Positions 58,701 to 64,000 of a DNA stretch of 64,000 bases are shown piece after piece (within the stretch, counting starts at the first letter, position 1; each line of letters opens with the position of its first letter). A program made the position numbers and the translations under genes. The stretch is from contig NC_061452.1 of assembly GCF_022581195.2 (NCBI RefSeq), positions 7,943,501 through 8,007,500 of the forward strand. Direction: 5' to 3'. Below the pieces are notes generated by a model. That model worked only from the letters and a program-made list of their open reading frames with translations, ran no database searches and was not told the origin of the DNA. Source of the DNA: Helicoverpa zea (taxonomy: Eukaryota; Arthropoda; Insecta; Lepidoptera; Noctuidae).

Positions 58701-60182
58701 TCATACTAGCTGTCGTGGTCCTTTATACATTTTGTATGAAAAATGACGATGATACGATATGTACTGTCACGTGGAATAATATGTTGTAAAGTGAAAAGCA
58801 ATTCCTTGGCGAAATGTTGCTTCCAAAAAATTATGCTATTGAAAATGTTAACGTTAATTAATACAAAAGGAAAGGAAATATTATCATTAATAAGTTAAGA
58901 GAATCTCATCATCTTATTGCTTGTGACTGTACAAGTTTGGTAAGTTGATATCGTCTGTTGCAGGTACTTAGATAAAGCTTTGAGGAAATAAAGAAGATAA
59001 CTATTTGCATGAAACTAACTTAGAGGCCATTTGTTTGTAAGAATGTAAATGTGTATTCTTCTCTTCTCCATCTACTTTTGATTACTAACAAAAGTACTTG
59101 ACTTGCAACCAACCAATTATGTACCTGACTACTAAAAATTCTTGCCAATATAGAAAACCTCGAACCTTAATTAACAATGAAAGGAAGAATGCAAGTATTG
59201 ATTAATCAGGAAGCTTTACCACTACGAGCTGAGATCATCACTAATCGCTGTAGTTAAACGCACGAGGCTTTTTATGAATGACCTCAGCAAATCGTGACCG
59301 ACAGGATTAATGAACATCACTAAATATATAAAAACATGACGATCAATAACATGAGGGGACCTACTCATCAACAAATATTTCTTATAATAAATGTTCGCTA
59401 GAGAGGAGAGGAGAGGCCTATGTCCAGCAGTGGACTGCTATAGGCTGATGATGAAATGTTCGCTAAAGTTGCCTTTTTTAGAAAAAAAACTATAGGTATA
59501 AATGATAGGTCCATAAAGCCTTTTGACATACAACTTACAAAGGGGTTTATTATAATACCATTTGCGCCATATAAGTAATATAATTGAACTTAGAAAACTG
59601 TTCGTTTAAGTCGTTTCATTCATTGAAGCCACATTAGGTAGGTAAGTCATTAAACGTAAAATGAGTTTTCTTTAGGAAGAGTTGACTAGAAATTCTATGT
59701 TAGCCAACTAAAAGCAGCTTTCTCAATAGGGCTCACAACGAAAGGCCTATTTAAGTATCGATAGAATTAAAAAGGGATATCTAATACTTAATTGGCAATA
59801 CTGAAACTTGAAGCGTAAGCTCTTTTTAATAACAATATAACTTTTGATCTTTATCAATATCTCTATAATTACAAACATAGGTATCTATGTTTTGTATCAG
59901 TAGACAAACTTAAGAGCAACCTCCTAACACTGAGGTATTTATCCAAGGGATGATTGACCCTTCTGACTCGTCAAACCAAAAGGTGAATCACTAAATAAAA
60001 AATCAATTACCGACAAGATCACTGATCTTCGACTGGATCAAATCGAAAATTACATAAAATGATACTAAGAATAGTAAATTGCGAGTCAGCTCGGACGCCG
60101 TGGCGGTAAAAACCGGGGGGCACTAACCTGCGAGGGCTACGGCGAACACTGCCGCCAAGATGAACAGAGTCAGCTTATGCAT
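55718..60182 (-). CDS. Secreted precursor with RRLRR site and Gly/Asn/Trp-rich C-terminal part (unknown)
   Basis: Three minus-strand exons (60182-60128, 58648-58505, 55893-55718; all phase 1, GT-AG) encode 124 residues. Exon 1 is a signal peptide (MHKLTLFILAAVFAVALA). Exon 2 encodes a propeptide-like segment (EGQYYVPRAYYTIDAEGHES) ending in RRLRR at 44-48, a furin-type dibasic site, followed by SVPWPYAAG and the first Asn-Ala repeat. Exon 3 continues NANANA, then GGWGGNGDGWGQRGNNGGSWG and a stop. Cleavage would release a peptide of about 76 residues. The layout resembles precursors of Gly-rich antimicrobial or structural peptides, but no family was recognised. Intron 2 is 2.6 kb. A TATA box precedes the gene. 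Confidence 0.82.
55894..58504. other. Intron 2 of the 124-residue precursor gene
   Basis: It is mostly AT-rich. A GC-richer block at 56600-56770 has overlapping frames on both strands that do not read as protein. No mobile element with clear ends was seen. Confidence 0.5.
59401..59453 (+). mobile_element. 53-bp RTE micro-insertion with 12-bp duplication
   Basis: Only the last ~40 bases of the RTE (GGCCTATGTCCAGCAGTGG through GGCTGATGATG) plus a GAGAG-repeat start are present. The perfect duplication AAATGTTCGCTA flanks it at 59389-59400 and 59454-59465. It lies in intron 1 of the 124-residue precursor gene, antisense to it. Confidence 0.92.
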
Positions 60183-60244
60183 CGTGAACGTGTTGGCTCC
60201 ACAGATGTCGAGGTACAACTGGCTTCACCCTACTCGCTCACACA

Positions 60245-60251
60245 TTTTATA
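60245..60251 (-). promoter_or_regulatory. TATA box of the 124-residue precursor gene
   Basis: On the minus strand TATAAAA lies 63 bp before the ATG, with a CCAGTTG initiator-like word about 30 bp downstream. Confidence 0.75.
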
Positions 60252-60259
60252 AGCCTTAT

Positions 60260-61192
60260 TGCCAGCGTCTCGGCGGAAACTCACGCGCATCTTGATGCAC
60301 GGCCCGCAATAACGGTCGTTGCCAGTAAAAACCTATCATCAATTGAATGGACACCAAAAAATACCAATTTGCTTTGATAAAAACCTCAGTTCCGAAATGA
60401 AAGTAAGTAGCCAATTAATTTTGGGGTACTGGACCAGTTCTAAGAGCTTAATGCTGTAAACTATCCTTACATAGCTATAAACTAAATGATCATAAAATAT
60501 GATTATAGGTGTTAAACGATTCTTATAACACAGTAATTTGGTGGATGGAGTAAGTTGAACTATTCTCATATTTGTTTTCACACCGGGCTAGATAAGTAGA
60601 CTTTAATTTGGCCATCTCAAATCTAAACCGCGTAACCCAAAATTTTTGCATAAAATTATAGATAAAGATAGCTGTGTTTAGTCTCGTCTATGTAGGAAGC
60701 TTAGTGACTCAGAGTTGACATGACCACAAAAAAGTCATTCGCTTTTCTTTAAGGGAAATACTGAATTGAATCTGGACACTTTGACAGTGTCATGCATGAT
60801 AGGATACGATCTGCGAATCTAATCCTTTTAAACTTTACAGCTTATTGTGGTAAAAGCAAAAAAATTAAACAGACGTTTGACACGTGTTTAAGATTCGGGG
60901 ATTTTCTTTTAACACTTGTCAATCGATAGCTTTTTGTAATAACGCAGTTAATGTTTACGGAACCCAGTAGCAGCATGCGCACTGGCCTGCTTAGAGTTAG
61001 CGCTCTTACTTAGAAATCTATACCTACAGAAATAAGGCAATCGAAATAAATCAATAAATGTCCATTGATTTATTAAATCAATAAAACCACTAACTGTCGG
61101 TAAGTATTTTCAAAGTAGTAGGTACTTATCTAACTATTTCTGGCTTCGAAGTAGAACTCGAAAAGGTAGTTCTCAGTTTGACCAGGGGCCCG
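60260..61192. other. Upstream intergenic DNA, nothing recognised
   Basis: AT-rich sequence without supported genes. Confidence 0.5.
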
Positions 61193-61564
61193 ATTCTCTT
61201 AAGTTAATAATGTTAAAATTGAATAGAAATCGAATCGCAATATGATCGCAATAGCAGTTTTAACCATATCGGGCATTCTGCTACTAATATAAGACCAATC
61301 GTATTCCAACGACATTCGATTGGTTTGCGATTGCTCTGCTATTTTGGTCTATACGGTAGTTTGCTCTACAATCATATTGCAATCGTAAATCATTTGCAGA
61401 CATAATGATTCATTATTGAATGACAGAAAAGGAGAAAAACGTTTATTTCAAAGAAAAAATAGCGGAATGCCACTTACGCTTCAATCGTAATTGAGTCGGG
61501 ATTGGATCTCAGTCGAACGTGAATCGTATGTCGCTTAAGTAAAATTAGGAGAATTGGGCCCCTG
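61193..61564. repeat. MITE with CAGGGGCCC terminal inverted repeats
   Basis: The left end CAGGGGCCCGATTCTCTTAA pairs with the reverse complement of the right end, CAGGGGCCCAATTCTCCTAA. The 372-bp interior has several inverted ATCGCAATATGATCGCAAT-like words and no ORF. No clear duplication was found, so the superfamily is open. Confidence 0.8.
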
Positions 61565-62680
61565 TATGGATGTAGGTATGCTTGTGCGCGATTATCTCCT
61601 GTTTGACTGCACACATTTTGATGTGGTTTTCAGCATAGTAGGTACCTATTTGCCAGACTTAGGAGAGGGTTTTAGGTTAATATTGTAGGTAATCGGCTTT
61701 TTTTGTACATAAACAATTTTAGTAAACACCTAAACCTGATCAAACCCTTTCGATATTCTTGTTGTAGGTAGGCCGATAACTAGGTACTGGATATAAATTA
61801 TCTAAATAGGTATATGATTTTTTAATTAACAATTCAGTTCGAATCTTTGGAACTAGTAGGTACAAAAGCTTTATGAAAGCTCAATGGACAGTTTTTGATC
61901 ACTTTAACTTGTTAGCTTTCAGACCTTGTGGTCAATCACGCTATTCAAGCAGATCTGTGGCCTTAAAGGCTGCATTTATTTTTAATCCAGCTTTTTGATA
62001 TGTGCATAGTGTATGATCAATAACTTTTACCTCAGTTCTAAATATTTAACGTAGGTATGTAATTCTTGCATTGTCCTTCGTGGGATTAACAATGACACAG
62101 ACAGATAATAATTTATTATTTTTACGAGTTACATCAGTGGCAATATCGTTAAATAATATAGGTACCTATCTACCTTACCGTTTGTATGTATTGATAATCA
62201 ATACGTAAGTATTATGTATTAATATTAGTTAAGTACATACTTAGTAGTTAGATGCTTATTGTTATAAGCATCTGACCTTGTCTACTTCAGGGTAGGCAGA
62301 TATATTTCATCTCGTATGGTTAGCATATTAGTGGACCCGTCTTGCACTTGGAAAATTTTCGAAAGTTCGGAGGCGATAGTAAAAAAACTTCGAAAATTCG
62401 AGCAACTACTGGAAAAAATATGGAATAATTAACTCAGAGAGGGCGTGATAGTTCCTATCTTGCCCTTTTTCGAACAGTTGAGAACATATAGTGGAGTGGC
62501 GAGGTTGGTAGGCTCATACTGCAATGTCTTGTATTCGTAAAAACTTAGATAAAGTGATGATGAGTCATGAGGGGATTGTTTTGGGAATAGGTAACGGATT
62601 ATTTAATTGAGTGAATAAATGCAGATACGCCAGAAAATAATTACGTAGTCTATTGGTAAGTGAAAATGCGCTTCTACATA
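61565..62680. other. Intergenic, nothing recognised
   Basis: AT-rich sequence with TAGGTA words. A local palindrome-rich patch (TTTTCGAAAGTTCGG ... CTTCGAAAATTCGAG) lies near 62350-62400. Confidence 0.45.
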
Positions 62681-63546
62681 GGTATAGATAGTTCAACTCA
62701 GATTTGCGCGCGGCCCTATGTGTGCGTCGGCTTGTAAATATACAACTTTCATTCGTGTGACAGTGACGTCGTCCGAGCATGACGTGTTCTTATCGCTTTT
62801 TGTTATGGGTACAGTCGTTTACGAAAATGTCTAGATCTTGACGGAGAAAATGTTTAAGGAGTCAGGTAGCGTTTCAAAAAATGAAACATTCAAAGCTTTT
62901 TATTATTACATTTTACAGTTTTTCATTATTTTCTCATACGTTTTTTTCAAATTGACATTGACAGTATCTAAGAAATAAATGAGGTGAAATATCTAAGATG
63001 AATTAAATACTTCTTACATATTTTCTAGCTCGGGGTACGCGGACAATAAATAAAAGTGTGGACTAAGAATGTAAAAAGACGTATAATCTAGTATAATAAT
63101 GTAAACAAAATGTATGGGGAATTTTTTTAAATTATATTGCTTCGCATAATGTCGACCAAAATAAGACGGAAATAATGAAACTCATAAATGAACGTTTAAT
63201 TCAAACTGATGAAGGGGTGATGGGTAATACCTGTAGACATGTACAAAAGAAAAACCAAATACTATAGACATTTTGACATGGAGTCAAAATTTATAATTGA
63301 CCTTGGTGAGAGTAGCGAATCTGAAAATGCCTCATTTATTTTTCAAGTAGCGATTCAGAATCATTATAAATAAATAAACATTAAATTACGTAATAACTGA
63401 TTTTCTTTAAACAGCCTTATACAACCCCTAAATAACTTTATTTGTACCCGACTGTACCTCTTGTCACGCACACAAAGTCACTGTATATGTACAAGGGTTA
63501 CCCACACATAAGGCCGCGCGCAAGACTGAGTTGAACTTACTATACC
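62681..63546. mobile_element. Non-autonomous DNA transposon with ~45-bp imperfect terminal inverted repeats
   Basis: The left end (GGTATAGATAGTTCAACTCAG ... GCGCGCGGCCCTATGTGTG) pairs with the reverse complement of the right end (GGTATAGTAAGTTCAACTCAG ... GCGCGCGGCCTTATGTGTG). TA dinucleotides flank both ends (62679-62680, 63547-63548), suggesting a TA target. No transposase frame is present in the 866 bp. Confidence 0.7.
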
Positions 63547-63548
63547 TA

Positions 63549-64000
63549 CATTGTATCGGAGGTTGAAAGGATAGAACTAACTATTGCCAAGCCTCAACAA
63601 TGGGGTATTGCCGATTATTCTTGCCGTAGAATTAGAATAAGTACCTATGTTCCTAATTCTGACCGTACCTGAGTACCTACCTAGGTACTGCTTTATACTA
63701 ATCCATAATTACAAAATATTATGGGTGCTTTGGTTTGACAATAACTACATACAAATAAAGATTTTTACTGCTTCTTAGATTGAGCTGTAAATTAATTGGC
63801 AACAATGCCATTATTTATTCATTTTGTTATGTTTCTGTTATTTGTATTTTATTTTGTTGTTTGCATTGTGCTGTGAAGGCTGTGGGCAGGTGGAGTTCTA
63901 AATGTTGCTTCCGCTATCAGTTTCACCCGCAACTCCTGAGAACTATTTCGTACACGCGTGAAATTCCGCCTGTGGGAAATAGATCCATCGTACGCGGGTT
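63549..64000. other. Intergenic, nothing recognised
   Basis: AT-rich to the window end, with no supported gene. Confidence 0.45.

Overview
The window is AT-rich insect nuclear DNA, almost certainly Lepidoptera and probably a noctuid-type moth. The evidence is spliced genes with short GT-AG introns, an Ars2 gene with insect-like protein sequence, Lepidoptera-style repeats (RTE non-LTR elements ending in an ATGTCCAGCAG...GATGATG tail, Helitrons ending in CTAG, tRNA-derived SINEs) and frequent TAGGTA words. The species is an inference.

The left end (73-9603) is a complete DIRS-type tyrosine-recombinase retrotransposon on the minus strand, with gag, RT/RNase H/methyltransferase-like and recombinase genes, inverted terminal repeats and an internal complementary region. 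A young Ty3/gypsy element (2405-6854, CsRn1-like, LTRs differing at one base) has inserted into its RT/RNase H gene and left a 4-bp ACTG duplication. After a gene-poor stretch with a GC-rich island (13.35-13.64 kb) and possible divergent exons near 14.2-14.6 kb, a four-exon gene (16417-18781) encodes a type II membrane protein with four LDL-receptor class A repeats. From 18.9 to 24.2 kb there is a cluster of repeats: an antisense SINE, a 2.2-kb Helitron carrying a 147/294-bp higher-order tandem array, and a 5'-truncated, frameshifted RTE element.

The central gene is Ars2/Serrate (24440-34829, plus strand, 16 coding exons, 882 codons). It acts with the nuclear cap-binding complex in RNA processing and small-RNA pathways. 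It has two candidate alternative last exons, both encoding a version of the conserved C-terminal Y-x-D-L-D-x-P tail, and a possible in-frame 84-nt cassette exon. Its introns hold a Helitron, a MITE and a SINE with target-site duplications.

The right half holds TATA-driven genes for small or low-complexity secreted proteins: a 1202-residue Ser/Gly-rich protein with repeated C-x4-C and YTGGFGG motifs (37547-42090), a 201-residue Pro/Gln-rich protein (51576-52260), an orphan terminal exon (53658-53787, minus) and a 124-residue precursor with an RRLRR cleavage site and a Gly/Asn/Trp-rich C-terminal part (55718-60182, minus). They look like extracellular-matrix, cuticle, silk or defence products, but none was identified by name. 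Between them lie LINE and SINE remnants, a 53-bp RTE insertion with a perfect 12-bp duplication, and two terminal-inverted-repeat elements (61193-61564 and 62681-63546). All splice models were read by eye from frame and GT-AG consensus.
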